34,984 bases of DNA from Burkholderia sp. Ac-20379 (GTDB lineage: Bacteria > Pseudomonadota > Gammaproteobacteria > Burkholderiales > Burkholderiaceae), in NCBI RefSeq assembly GCF_017104645.1, contig NZ_JAAGPF010000046.1, forward strand, positions 1-34,984, read 5' to 3'. Shown here in pieces: positions 1 through 7,139 of this stretch. Made by a program: the position numbers and the translations under genes. Under the pieces are notes generated by a model, which saw only the letters and a list, made by a program, of their open reading frames with translations, did no database searches and was not told the origin of the DNA. The first letter of the stretch is position 1; each line of letters opens with the position of its first letter.

Positions 1-1
1 C

Positions 2-262
2 CGGGTGGCGGCGGCCGGCCGCGAAATGCGCGCCGGCTTCGACGCCTATCGCGGTCCGCTGCTGGCCTACGCCATCGAGGACGATCCGTTCGCGCCGCCG
101 GCCGCCGTGGCGGCGCTGCACCGGCGCTTCACCGCCGCCGACGTCGAATTCCGCACCATCGCGCCGCATCCGGGCCAGCGCCCGATCGGTGCAATCGGCT
201 ACTTCCGCGACGACAACCGCGCGCTCTGGCCGTCGCTGGCCGCCTGGTTCGGCGCGCGCTGA
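2..262 (+). CDS. alpha/beta hydrolase family protein, C-terminal part (5' end outside window)
   Basis: This is the last 85 or so residues of a protein whose start lies before the window. The reading frame is open from base 2 and stops with TGA at 260-262. The pattern resembles the C-terminal end of predicted alpha/beta hydrolases of the COG4757 type: a strand ending in an acidic turn (EDDPFAPP, near bases 77-100), which would hold the catalytic acid, then a GxxGxFR-like motif and a closing LWPSLAAWF helix. In relatives as I remember them, the second motif carries the catalytic His (IGHxGFFR). Here it reads IGAIGYFR, so the His appears to be replaced by Ala. The substrate is unknown. The family call is from motif pattern only and is moderately sure. 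Confidence 0.6.
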   Translation, partial: RVAAAGREMRAGFDAYRGPLLAYAIEDDPFAPPAAVAALHRRFTAADVEFRTIAPHPGQRPIGAIGYFRDDNRALWPSLAAWFGAR

Positions 263-374
263 GCAGCGGCGGCGCACGGCCGCTCGCCGCTGGCGCATCG
301 CGATCGGCGCTGGCGCGATGCGGTGCGAGGCTGCTACAGTCGTCGATCCCGCCCTCAACCGGAGTGAGTGACAG

Positions 375-1004
375 ATGAAGCTGATTGGAATGCTGGATTC
401 TCCGTACGTTCGCCGCAGCGCCGTGTCGGCCAAGCTGCTCGGGTTGTCGTTCGAGCACCTGCCGCTGTCGGTGTTTCGTCATTTCGACCAGTTCAAGGCC
501 GTGAACCCGGTCGTGAAAGCGCCGACGCTGCTGACCGACGACGGCACGATGGTGCTCGACTCGTCGCTCATCGTCGACTATCTCGATCATCTCGTCGAGC
601 CGGCCAAACGGCTGATGCCCGAGGACGCCGCCGCGCGGCTGCGCGCGATCGAGCTGATCGGCCTCGCGCTGGTTGCGGCCGAGAAGACGGTGCAGGTGGT
701 GTACGAGAACAACATGCGCCCCGACGAGAAGGTGCACCGGCCGTGGCTCGACCGCCTGGTCGAACAGCTCGGCGCCGCTTACGACGCGCTCGAGAAGCGC
801 ATGCTCGGCACCACCGGCTGGCTGCTCGGCGAGCGCATCACCCAGGCCGACGTGACGGTGGCCGTGGCGTGGCGCTTCACGCAGGTGATGCGTGCCGAGC
901 ACCGCGATCTCGCTGCCGTCGACGCCGAGCGCTATCCGAGCATCGCCGCGCTGTCGGCCCGCGCCGAGGCACTGCCGGAATTCATCAGCACGCCGGGCGA
1001 TTGA
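375..1004 (+). CDS. glutathione S-transferase family protein
   Basis: A 209-residue protein, the usual length of a cytosolic glutathione transferase. Residues 1-80 form a thioredoxin-like domain with the N-terminal motif DSPYVRR, where Ser9 is in the place of the usual glutathione-activating Ser/Tyr/Cys. The cis-proline motif VKAPTLL comes near residue 50, then DSSLIVDYL, which in the family binds the gamma-glutamyl part of glutathione. The rest is an all-helical C-terminal domain containing LLGERITQADVTVAVAWRF, the conserved N-capping region. GGAG at 361-364 lies ten bases before the ATG and fixes the start. The gene appears monocistronic. The likely role is detoxification or stress-related conjugation; the substrate cannot be read from the sequence. 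Confidence 0.9.
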   Translation: MKLIGMLDSPYVRRSAVSAKLLGLSFEHLPLSVFRHFDQFKAVNPVVKAPTLLTDDGTMVLDSSLIVDYLDHLVEPAKRLMPEDAAARLRAIELIGLALVAAEKTVQVVYENNMRPDEKVHRPWLDRLVEQLGAAYDALEKRMLGTTGWLLGERITQADVTVAVAWRFTQVMRAEHRDLAAVDAERYPSIAALSARAEALPEFISTPGD

Positions 1005-1105
1005 GCCGGGCACGCGTGGCACCGGCGCGGCGGCGCGGTCGATTGTTCGTGCAGGCCAACAACTGACTTCGTGTGCAACGCATTTATCGGCGGGCTGCCG
1101 ATTCG

Positions 1106-1111
1106 TAGAAT
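1106..1111 (+). promoter_or_regulatory. possible -10 element for the small Cys-tail ORF
   Basis: TAGAAT stands 36 bases before the ATG at 1148. A weak TTTATC at 1083-1088 is 17 bases upstream and could act as a -35 element. This is inference from spacing and consensus only. Confidence 0.3.
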
Positions 1112-1147
1112 TCGTCGGGTCCGTTCATCGTCCCGCTGGAGCCCGTC

Positions 1148-1354
1148 ATGCGCACCCTCATCGAAAACCGCCTGTATCACCCGTCCGTCGTGCTGCCGAT
1201 GGTGTCGCTGATGCAACTGATGGTGACGCACGATTTCAACCTGAGCCAGGTCGGGTTCGTGGTGGCGGGGCGCGGAATGCGGGCCGTGGTCGAGCGCTCG
1301 CGCTCGTTCGTGACCTGCATGGCCTGCCGGCACGGCGGTTGCACGGCGCATTGA
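1148..1354 (+). CDS. small protein with Cys/His-rich tail, unknown function
   Basis: A 68-residue ORF I do not recognise. It looks real because GGAG at 1138-1141 lies six bases before the ATG, and an intrinsic terminator follows 31 bases after the stop, making a compact single-gene unit. The protein starts basic, has a Met/Leu/Val-rich stretch (residues 13-26), then a middle with GFVVAGRGMRAVVERSR. It ends in a cysteine cluster, Cys57-X2-Cys60-X4-Cys65 with His62 and the C-terminal His68. Such a cluster could bind a metal ion, but no known family signature is evident. There is no signal peptide and no clear membrane helix. It could also be a non-coding transcript with a chance ORF. Confidence 0.55.
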   Translation: MRTLIENRLYHPSVVLPMVSLMQLMVTHDFNLSQVGFVVAGRGMRAVVERSRSFVTCMACRHGGCTAH

Positions 1355-1385
1355 AGCCTGCCTCGACCGGCGCCGGACACGCCCG

Positions 1386-1416
1386 CACCCCCGCCTCGGC
1401 GGGGGTGTTCGTTTTT
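1386..1416 (+). terminator. intrinsic terminator after the small Cys-tail ORF
   Basis: A GC-rich hairpin (CACCCCCGCC, loop, GGCGGGGGTG; 1386-1407) is followed by a T-rich tail (TTCGTTTTT, 1408-1416). It ends the transcript of the 1148-1354 ORF. Confidence 0.85.
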
Positions 1417-1434
1417 GGGCGCCCGGAAACGACA

Positions 1435-1468
1435 ACGCCGCGCCGGCTCCTGGGAGCCGGCGCGGCGT
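1435..1468 (-). terminator. hairpin terminator of the proP-type gene
   Basis: An almost perfect 16-bp inverted repeat (1435-1450 with 1453-1468) lies 27 bases after the stop of the minus-strand transporter gene. Read on the minus strand it is followed by TGTCGTTTCC, a short T-rich tail. It sits back to back with the plus-strand terminator at 1386-1416. Confidence 0.65.
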
Positions 1469-1495
1469 CGGGAACGACGAGAGGGCTTGCGCGCC

Positions 1496-2977
1496 TTAAG
1501 CGCGGGCCGCCGAGACGTTCGGGTAGGCGTCGTTGTTCTCTTCCGACGCCTGTTCGCGCAGCTCGCGAACCAGGGCATGCGCCTCGCGGCGCGACGCCAC
1601 GGCCGGCGGCGAACCGGCCAGCGGCTGACGGGCCGTTTCACGCAGGGCCAGCACCGAGATCGCACCGATCACGGCGGCGGCCATCAGGTAGTACGCCGGC
1701 ATCATCAGGTTGCCGGTGCGTTCCACCAGCCAGGCCGTGACCAGCGGCGTCGTACCGCCGAACAGCGACACCGAGATATTGAAGCCGATCGCGAGCGCGC
1801 CGTAGCGGATCTCGGTCGGGAACAGCGCCGGCAGCGCCGACGGCATCACGCCGCAGAAGCACGACAGCATCACGCCGAGGATCATCAGGCCGCCGAACAC
1901 CGGCAGCATCTCGCCCGTGCGGATCATCATCAGCGCCGGAATCGACAGCACCAGCAGGCCCACGCAACCGGCCAGCATCACCGGCTTGCGGCCGACCACG
2001 TCCGACAGGCGGCCCGCGCCGATCGTCATCGGAATCATCAGCACCATCACCAGCAGCACGAGCACCAGGCCGTGCGTTTCGTCGAAGTGCAGCGTCGACG
2101 ACAGGAAGCTCGGCAGATACGACAGCGCCATGTAGTCGGTCACATTGAAGATCAGCACGAGGCCCACGCACAGCAGCATGGCGCGCCAGTGCTTGCCCAG
2201 CGTGTCGCGGAACTTGACCTTCGGCAACGCCTTGTCCTGCGCCTCGCGCAGTTCGGCCTGCTTCTTGAACGCCGGCGTTTCCTCGAGCTTCATCCGGATG
2301 TAGAGGCCGACGATGCCGAGCGGGCCCGCCACCAGGAACGGCACGCGCCAGCCCCAGGACATCAGCGCGTCGTGCGGCAGCAGCGCGGTGAGCAGCGTGA
2401 CCACGCCCGCGCCGAGCACATAGCCGATCAGCGTGCCGCACTCGAGAAAGCTGCCCATGAAGCCGCGGCGCTTGTCGGTCGAGAACTCGGCGATGAAGGT
2501 GGCCGCGCCGCCGTATTCGCCGCCGGTCGAGAAGCCCTGCACGAGGCGGGCGACCAGCAGGAGGATCGGGGCGAGGATGCCGATCGAGTCGTAGCTCGGA
2601 ATCAGGCCGATCGAGAACGTGCCGAGCGCCATCATGATCATGGTCATGGCGAGCACGCGCTGGCGGCCGATGCGGTCGCCGAGCGGGCCGAACACCATGC
2701 CGCCGATCGGGCGCACCACGAATGCGGCCGCGAACGTGCCGAAGGTGGCCAGCAACTGCGCGGACGGGTTGCTCGACGGGAAGAACACGTGGCCGAGCGT
2801 GACGGCGATATAGCTGTAGACGCCGAAGTCGAACCATTCCATCGCATTGCCGATGGCCATCGCGCGCACGGCGCGCTTCAGGAGGGATTGATCGACGACG
2901 GTGATGTCGTTGACGGTGACGGGGGCGTCGCTGGACGACGCGGAGACAGCGGAAGGGCTGACGTGTGATGCAGTCAA
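1496..2977 (-). CDS. proP: MFS osmolyte/proton symporter, ProP-type
   Basis: A 493-residue inner-membrane transporter of the metabolite:H+ symporter family, close in length and N-terminal pattern to ProP of E. coli, which imports proline and glycine betaine under osmotic stress. Seen: the family N-terminal motif GNAMEWFDFGVY; the loop 2-3 motif GPLGDRIGRQRVL; GFSTGGEYGGAATFIAEF in the helix 4-5 region; about twelve hydrophobic segments; and a hydrophilic tail without an obvious long coiled coil. I place the start at TTG (2977-2975), because AAAGGAG stands 8 bases upstream on the minus strand and the protein then begins just before the conserved VTVNDITVVD segment. The longer open frame to 3175 has no family similarity. 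Alternative substrates (citrate, alpha-ketoglutarate) are possible, since relatives share these motifs. Confidence 0.8.
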   Translation of the reverse strand: MTASHVSPSAVSASSSDAPVTVNDITVVDQSLLKRAVRAMAIGNAMEWFDFGVYSYIAVTLGHVFFPSSNPSAQLLATFGTFAAAFVVRPIGGMVFGPLGDRIGRQRVLAMTMIMMALGTFSIGLIPSYDSIGILAPILLLVARLVQGFSTGGEYGGAATFIAEFSTDKRRGFMGSFLECGTLIGYVLGAGVVTLLTALLPHDALMSWGWRVPFLVAGPLGIVGLYIRMKLEETPAFKKQAELREAQDKALPKVKFRDTLGKHWRAMLLCVGLVLIFNVTDYMALSYLPSFLSSTLHFDETHGLVLVLLVMVLMIPMTIGAGRLSDVVGRKPVMLAGCVGLLVLSIPALMMIRTGEMLPVFGGLMILGVMLSCFCGVMPSALPALFPTEIRYGALAIGFNISVSLFGGTTPLVTAWLVERTGNLMMPAYYLMAAAVIGAISVLALRETARQPLAGSPPAVASRREAHALVRELREQASEENNDAYPNVSAARA

Positions 2978-3336
2978 GGTGGAGGCTCCTTTGACAGCGG
3001 ACGATGCGTATGCCGGGAGGCGCGAACATCGCCACGGTTTGCCGAGGAGCGCAACGGCGTGGCAGCACGGACGTCGGACGCACAAAGACGCCGAGATCGG
3101 ACGGGGCCGCATGCGGCGCGCCAGTGGCCGCCGCGTCGATGCGCTCATGAGATTGCCGCCGGGCTGGCCTGACAAGGGGGACCGACGGCGACCGGTGCGC
3201 GGCGTGGCGCCTGCGACCGGTAACGAAACCCTGGAAAGGGCGTTGAAACGAAGCAGGTGGGCCGGAAACGGCTGCCTGCCTGTGATCCATATTTTTTCGT
3301 GCGACGAAGCGGTGGCGGGAACCCCGCGTACGCTTG

Positions 3337-3344
3337 TTGCGCAA
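3337..3344. repeat. small palindrome in the proP upstream region
   Basis: The perfect 8-bp palindrome TTGCGCAA is nested in TTGTTGCGCAAACAA (3334-3348), whose outer TTGTT and AACAA arms are also complementary. It lies inside the presumed long leader of the proP-type gene. It could be an operator half-site or chance. Confidence 0.3.
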
Positions 3345-3381
3345 ACAAAAATGAACGAAGTAGATAATTGAAAGAGCAGCT

Positions 3382-3412
3382 ATAGTATCACGATCGCAGG
3401 AGATCGTGCAAA
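3382..3412 (-). promoter_or_regulatory. candidate proP promoter with dyad in the spacer
   Basis: Read on the minus strand: TTGCAC (3412-3407), a 19-base spacer, then TGATACTAT (3390-3382), an extended -10 form. A 7-bp inverted repeat, CACGATC-N6-GATCGTG (3389-3408), fills the spacer. A transcript from here would have a leader of about 400 nt before the TTG start at 2977. The elements are seen; promoter activity is inferred. Confidence 0.45.
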
Positions 3413-3561
3413 TTGCCGGCCGGGCCCCGTCCGGCGGGGGATTCGCGGGCGATAATCCGCGGGGCGCCGGCGGCGCGCGCGGGCGCGTCGCAGCGGCTGT
3501 TCCCGTCTGTCGGCCGAGCCGCCGCGCCGCGTTGTCCGCCCGATTCTTATCCGCCACCATG

Positions 3562-3586
3562 GGCCGCCGCGAGCGGCCTTTTTATT
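3562..3586 (+). terminator. intrinsic terminator just upstream of ynfA
   Basis: GGCCGC (3562-3567), loop CGCGA and GCGGCC (3573-3578) form a hairpin followed at once by TTTTTATT (3579-3586). Only 12 bases separate the T-tract from the ynfA ATG. It reads as a leader terminator/attenuator rather than the end of any gene I can see. The rest of the spacer 2978-3598 shows no convincing gene. Confidence 0.6.
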
Positions 3587-3598
3587 GCTTCCCGACCC

Positions 3599-3931
3599 AT
3601 GCCCGACCTGATCAAGATCGCCGGATTGTTCGTGCTCACCGCGCTTGCCGAAATCGTCGGCTGCTATCTGCCGTGGCTGGTGCTCAAGGAGGGGCGCAGC
3701 GCGTGGCTGCTGGTGCCCGCGGCCGTGTCGCTGGCGCTGTTCGCCTGGCTGCTGACGCTGCATCCGTCGGCCGCGGGCCGGACTTACGCGGCCTACGGCG
3801 GCGTGTATATCGCGGTGGCGCTCGGCTGGCTGCGGGTGGTGGACGGCGTGCCGCTGACACGCTGGGATGCGGCCGGCGCCGCGCTGGCGCTGGCCGGGAT
3901 GGCGGTGATCGCCCTTCAGCCGCGCGGCTGA
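3599..3931 (+). CDS. ynfA: small multi-pass membrane protein, UPF0060/YnfA family
   Basis: A 110-residue protein of four hydrophobic helices, matching the YnfA family (about 108 residues), which is distantly related to small multidrug resistance pumps. Characteristic stretches are [12 protein letters not shown] near the start, [15 protein letters not shown] in helix 3, and [23 protein letters not shown] before the end. The ATG at 3599 was chosen because the protein then starts as family members do; the frame is open further upstream without similarity. No good Shine-Dalgarno is visible before this ATG, and an intrinsic terminator ends 12 bases upstream. The gene converges on dnaQ with a 13-base gap. 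A role in export of small cationic compounds is inferred only from fold relatives. Confidence 0.85.
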   Translation: MPDLIKIAGLFVLTALAEIVGCYLPWLVLKEGRSAWLLVPAAVSLALFAWLLTLHPSAAGRTYAAYGGVYIAVALGWLRVVDGVPLTRWDAAGAALALAGMAVIALQPRG

Positions 3932-3935
3932 AGGG
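3912..3935. repeat. hairpin at the ynfA-dnaQ convergent ends
   Basis: An 11-bp perfect stem (3912-3922 with 3925-3935) and a two-base loop span the ynfA stop codon. No T-run follows on either strand, so it is at best a weak terminator between the convergent genes. Confidence 0.4.
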
Positions 3936-3944
3936 GCAGGCGGG

Positions 3945-4676
3945 TCAGGCCGCCGGGGCGGCCGGCTCGGGCTCGGCGCGCCAGACGCAGGTGCCCTTGA
4001 CCGACTTGTCGAGCTCGTCGAGCTGGGCTTGATGCGCGGCCAGTTCGTCGTCGCTGGCGGCCAGCACCGGCAGCGCCAGCGAGGCCAGCGCGACGCGCGA
4101 TCCGCCGCCCGCGCCGCCTTCGTCGTCGCCATCGCCGAGCATGTCGATCACGAGGCTTTCCTGGCCGCGCGTCATCGCCAGATAGACCTCGGCCAGCAGT
4201 TCCGAGTCGAGCAGCGCGCCGTGCAGCGTGCGGTGTGCGTTGCTGATGCCGAAGCGGTCGCACAGCGCGTCGAGCGAATTGCGCTTGCCCGGGAACATCT
4301 GCTTGGCCTGCACCAGCGTGTCGATCACGCCGTCGCAGTGCTTCATCAGCGGCGGCAGGTGCACGCGGTCGAATTCGGCGTCGATGAAGCCGATGTCGAA
4401 CGGCGCGTTGTGGATGATCAGCTCGGCGCCGCGCACGAAATCGCAGATCTGCTGGGCCACTTCGGCGAACTTCGGCTTGTCGCTGAGGAATTCGGTGGTC
4501 AGGCCGTGCACGGCCAGCGCGCCCGGATCGCTGTCGCGCTCGGGGTTCACGTAGAAGTGCAGATTATTGCCGGTCAGCCGGCGGTTCAGCATTTCCACGC
4601 AGCCGATTTCGATGATGCGGTCGCCGGTGCGGGCATTCAGGCCGGTGGTTTCGGTGTCGAGGATGATCTGGCGCAT
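3945..4676 (-). CDS. dnaQ: DNA polymerase III epsilon subunit (3'-5' proofreading exonuclease)
   Basis: A 243-residue proofreading subunit of the replicative polymerase, the same length class as E. coli epsilon. The DEDDh exonuclease motifs are complete: Exo I with Asp7 and Glu9 (ILDTETTG), Exo II with Asp94 (NAPFDIGF), and Exo III with His152 and Asp157 (HGALLDSELLAEVY). After the nuclease domain comes QESLVI (172-177), in the place of the sliding-clamp binding peptide of E. coli epsilon. An Ala/Asp/Gly-rich linker and a C-terminal segment for polymerase binding follow. It lies 72 bases downstream of rnhA in the same direction, so the two are probably cotranscribed; in E. coli they are divergent. 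Confidence 0.96.
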   Translation of the reverse strand: MRQIILDTETTGLNARTGDRIIEIGCVEMLNRRLTGNNLHFYVNPERDSDPGALAVHGLTTEFLSDKPKFAEVAQQICDFVRGAELIIHNAPFDIGFIDAEFDRVHLPPLMKHCDGVIDTLVQAKQMFPGKRNSLDALCDRFGISNAHRTLHGALLDSELLAEVYLAMTRGQESLVIDMLGDGDDEGGAGGGSRVALASLALPVLAASDDELAAHQAQLDELDKSVKGTCVWRAEPEPAAPAA

Positions 4677-4748
4677 GTCGGTGATTCAGTGAGGCCGGCG
4701 CGCGGGCCGGCAGGGGCGAAGACGGAAGGGAAGCAGGGCGGGGCCGCG

Positions 4749-5189
4749 TTACGACAGCGACTCGACGCCGCGGTTGGCCAGTTGATCGGCGCGCTCGTTC
4801 TCGGCGTGCCCGGCGTGGCCCTTAACCCAGCGCCATTCGATCTCGTGGCCGGCCACCAGCGCGTCGAGCTGCTTCCAGAGGTCGGCGTTCTTGACGGGCG
4901 TCTTGGCGGCCGTCACCCAGCCTTTTTTCTTCCAGCCGTGGATCCATTCGCTGATGCCTTTCTGCACGTATTGCGAATCGGTGTGCACGACCACCTTGCA
5001 GCGGCGCTTGAGCGCTTCGAGCGCCTTGATCACGGCGAGCAGCTCCATGCGGTTGTTGGTGGTGCCGGGCTCGCCGCCGAACAGTTCCTTTTCTTGGTCG
5101 CCGAAGCGCAGCAGCGCGCCCCAGCCGCCGGGGCCGGGGTTGCCCTTGCAGGCGCCGTCGGTATAGATGTCGATCGATTGCAACGTCAT
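4749..5189 (-). CDS. rnhA: ribonuclease HI
   Basis: A 146-residue enzyme that cuts the RNA strand of RNA-DNA hybrids, removing primers and R-loops. The four catalytic acids are present as Asp11, Glu49, Asp71 and Asp135, each one position later than in the E. coli enzyme, and the catalytic-loop His125 is kept ([14 protein letters not shown]). The basic handle region [11 protein letters not shown] (81-91) is present. The ATG at 5189 overlaps the stop of the upstream methyltransferase gene by four bases (ATGA), which indicates translational coupling. It is the middle gene of a yafS-rnhA-dnaQ unit. Confidence 0.97.
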   Translation of the reverse strand: MTLQSIDIYTDGACKGNPGPGGWGALLRFGDQEKELFGGEPGTTNNRMELLAVIKALEALKRRCKVVVHTDSQYVQKGISEWIHGWKKKGWVTAAKTPVKNADLWKQLDALVAGHEIEWRWVKGHAGHAENERADQLANRGVESLS

Positions 5190-5998
5190 GAATGCTCTTG
5201 ATGGGTGGTAGGGGTCGCGGCCGGGGCGAGCGCCGGCGCGCGCGCCGGCTTGCGAACCCGGATCGGGCCGACCGGGCGCATCTCGCGCACCCGCTTGACG
5301 GCCGTGACCATGTAAACAGCGCCGAAGATCGGCCACCAGCGGTCGCCGGCCGCTTCCATGAAGGCGTAGCGCGACATCCACTTGTCGGTGACGAGCGGCG
5401 GGCGGTAGCAGCCGAAGCGGCCGCGCTCGATGTCGAAACCGAGCAGCTTCATCCAGTCCTTCAGGCGGATGAACGCGATCGGATCGCGCGCGGCCGGCAC
5501 GAACGGGCGCTTCGCGATGCGTCCGACCGATTGCCGCGCGCCCCACAGGCTCAGCGAATTGAAGCCGGTGATCACGAGCCGGCCTTCCGGCATCAGCACG
5601 CGCTCGGCTTCGCGCAGCAGGCCGTGCGGGTCGGCCGTGAATTCGAGCGTGTGCGGCATCACGATCAGGTCGACGCTCTGCGATTCGAACGGCAGATCGA
5701 GCAGGTCGCACCAGACGGTGCTGCGGCCGACCGGCGCATGATGCGGGCCGGGCGGATCGCCGGCCCACGGAAAGCGGAACGGCGCGCTGGCGCCGCTGGC
5801 CGGATCGAGCACCAGGCCGCGGCCGGGCATGCGGTTCTCGCGCAGGGAGTCGAGCTGGGGCAAGCCCAATTGCAAGGCGTGGAAGCCGAACACGTCGGAC
5901 ACCACGCGGTCGAGCTGGGCCTGTTCCCACTCGAGCACGTAGCGGCCGGGCGGCGAAGCGCTCCAGGCGGGCCAGTCTATAATCGGACGGTCTGACAT
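5186..5998 (-). CDS. yafS: SAM-dependent methyltransferase-like protein, YafS type
   Basis: A 270-residue protein with the middle and C-terminal half of a class I methyltransferase fold: [20 protein letters not shown], then [27 protein letters not shown], as in E. coli YafS and Methyltransf_11 proteins. The usual glycine-rich SAM motif I (DxGxGxG) is not evident in the N-terminal part (GLVLDPASG is the nearest segment), which I also recall for YafS. The C-terminal tail is Ala/Pro/Lys-rich. The substrate is unknown. I chose ATG 5998 (MSDRPIIDW); an in-frame ATG at 6019 would add seven residues and make the start face the gloB start across a shared CATG. The neighbours rnhA, dnaQ and gloB are the same as in enterobacteria. 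Confidence 0.82.
   Translation of the reverse strand: MSDRPIIDWPAWSASPPGRYVLEWEQAQLDRVVSDVFGFHALQLGLPQLDSLRENRMPGRGLVLDPASGASAPFRFPWAGDPPGPHHAPVGRSTVWCDLLDLPFESQSVDLIVMPHTLEFTADPHGLLREAERVLMPEGRLVITGFNSLSLWGARQSVGRIAKRPFVPAARDPIAFIRLKDWMKLLGFDIERGRFGCYRPPLVTDKWMSRYAFMEAAGDRWWPIFGAVYMVTAVKRVREMRPVGPIRVRKPARAPALAPAATPTTHQEHS
5978..5983 (+). promoter_or_regulatory. candidate gloB -10 element inside the yafS 5' end
   Basis: A perfect TATAAT lies 34 bases before the gloB ATG, within the first codons of the divergent methyltransferase gene. No convincing -35 element is seen 16-18 bases upstream. Confidence 0.4.
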
Positions 5999-6017
5999 AT
6001 CGATTGAGTGCGCGCCC

Positions 6018-6824
6018 ATGAACGAGCTGGAATACGTGCCGGTGCCGGCATTTGATGACAACTATATCTGGCTCGTGTCGGATGGCAGCGACGCGATCGC
6101 CGTCGATCCGGGCGACGCCGCCCCGGTGCGCCGTTATCTCGACGCGCGGGGCTGGCGGCTAGCCGCTATTCTACTCACCCACCATCATGCCGACCACGTC
6201 GGCGGCGTCGCGGCGCTGCTCGGCGACCCGAAGCAGGGCGGCCCGGTGCCTGTCTACGGCCCCGCCGGCGAGGACATCGTGCAGGTCACGGCGCCGCTCG
6301 CGGGCGGCGCGCGCGTGACGATCGGCAAGCCGGCGCTCGAGTTCACGGTGCTCGACGTGCCGGGCCACACGCGCGGCCATATCGCGTTCTATCAGGCAGC
6401 CGGCGCGGCGAACCGCGCGCCGCATCTGTTCTGCGGCGATACGCTGTTCTCGTGCGGCTGCGGCCGCTTGTTCGAGGGCACGCCGGCGCAGATGCTGGCC
6501 TCGCTCGACGCGCTGGCCGCGCTGCCGGGCGAAACCCAGGTGCACTGCGCGCACGAATACACGCTGTCGAACATCCGCTTCGCGCTGGCCTGCGAACCCG
6601 GCAACACCGAACTCGCCGCCTGGCGCGACGACGCCCAGGCGCGCCGCGCGCGCGGCGAGCCCACGCTGCCCACCACCATCGCCCACGAGCGCGCCGTCAA
6701 CCCGTTCCTGCGCGCCGGCAGCCCGGCGATCGCCGCGACGCTCGAGGCCGAGTTGCACGAGGCGCCGGCCGACCGGCTTGCCGCCTTCACGCTGATGCGC
6801 GAGTGGAAGAACCGCTTCCGCTGA
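6018..6824 (+). CDS. gloB: hydroxyacylglutathione hydrolase (glyoxalase II)
   Basis: A 268-residue metallo-beta-lactamase-fold enzyme that hydrolyses S-D-lactoylglutathione to D-lactate and glutathione in methylglyoxal detoxification. The metal motif THHHADH is present (His55, His57, Asp59, His60). It is followed by the ligand His in DVPGHTRGH, the bridging Asp in [13 protein letters not shown], and the last His in CAHEYTLSN. The C-terminal glyoxalase II domain ends in LMREWKNRF, as expected for glutathione binding. The length is close to that of E. coli (251) and other GloB proteins. It is divergent from yafS with almost no spacer, and its Shine-Dalgarno is weak. mltD follows 315 bases downstream under its own promoter. 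Confidence 0.96.
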   Translation: MNELEYVPVPAFDDNYIWLVSDGSDAIAVDPGDAAPVRRYLDARGWRLAAILLTHHHADHVGGVAALLGDPKQGGPVPVYGPAGEDIVQVTAPLAGGARVTIGKPALEFTVLDVPGHTRGHIAFYQAAGAANRAPHLFCGDTLFSCGCGRLFEGTPAQMLASLDALAALPGETQVHCAHEYTLSNIRFALACEPGNTELAAWRDDAQARRARGEPTLPTTIAHERAVNPFLRAGSPAIAATLEAELHEAPADRLAAFTLMREWKNRFR

Positions 6825-7073
6825 TTCCGCCGCGGTCCTGGCCCGCCGTCGCACCCGCCTTCGCGCCCGTTTTCGCCGCTGCCGGCGGCGAGGCCGCCGC
6901 TTCCGATGACGGCGGCCCGTGCGCAACAATTCTCAACGTTCGGATCGCGCGAACCGGCGCATGATCGAGCGAGCGCGTTCAGAAAACGCCTGATCCGACT
7001 CAGCCAATGCTCAAGCTGAATCTGGAGAATGCGCCCCAAATACCGGATTTATTGGCATTTTTCGGCGTTTTTA

Positions 7074-7102
7074 TTGACGCGATGCTCGGGCCACCTTACT
7101 AT
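7074..7102 (+). promoter_or_regulatory. mltD promoter
   Basis: TTGACG (7074-7079), a 17-base spacer and TACTAT (7097-7102), set in an AT-rich patch (7030-7110) within GC-rich DNA. The start point would be near 7109, about 30 bases before the mltD ATG. The remainder of the gloB-mltD spacer (6825-7073) shows no gene. Confidence 0.7.
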
Positions 7103-7139
7103 CGCCTGCAATTTTCAGCCGTTGGAAGCCGAGATTTAC

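Noticed and set aside
2978..3175. 66-residue N-terminal extension of the ProP-type transporter
   Set aside because: The strong ribosome site before TTG 2977 and the family start position favour the shorter protein.
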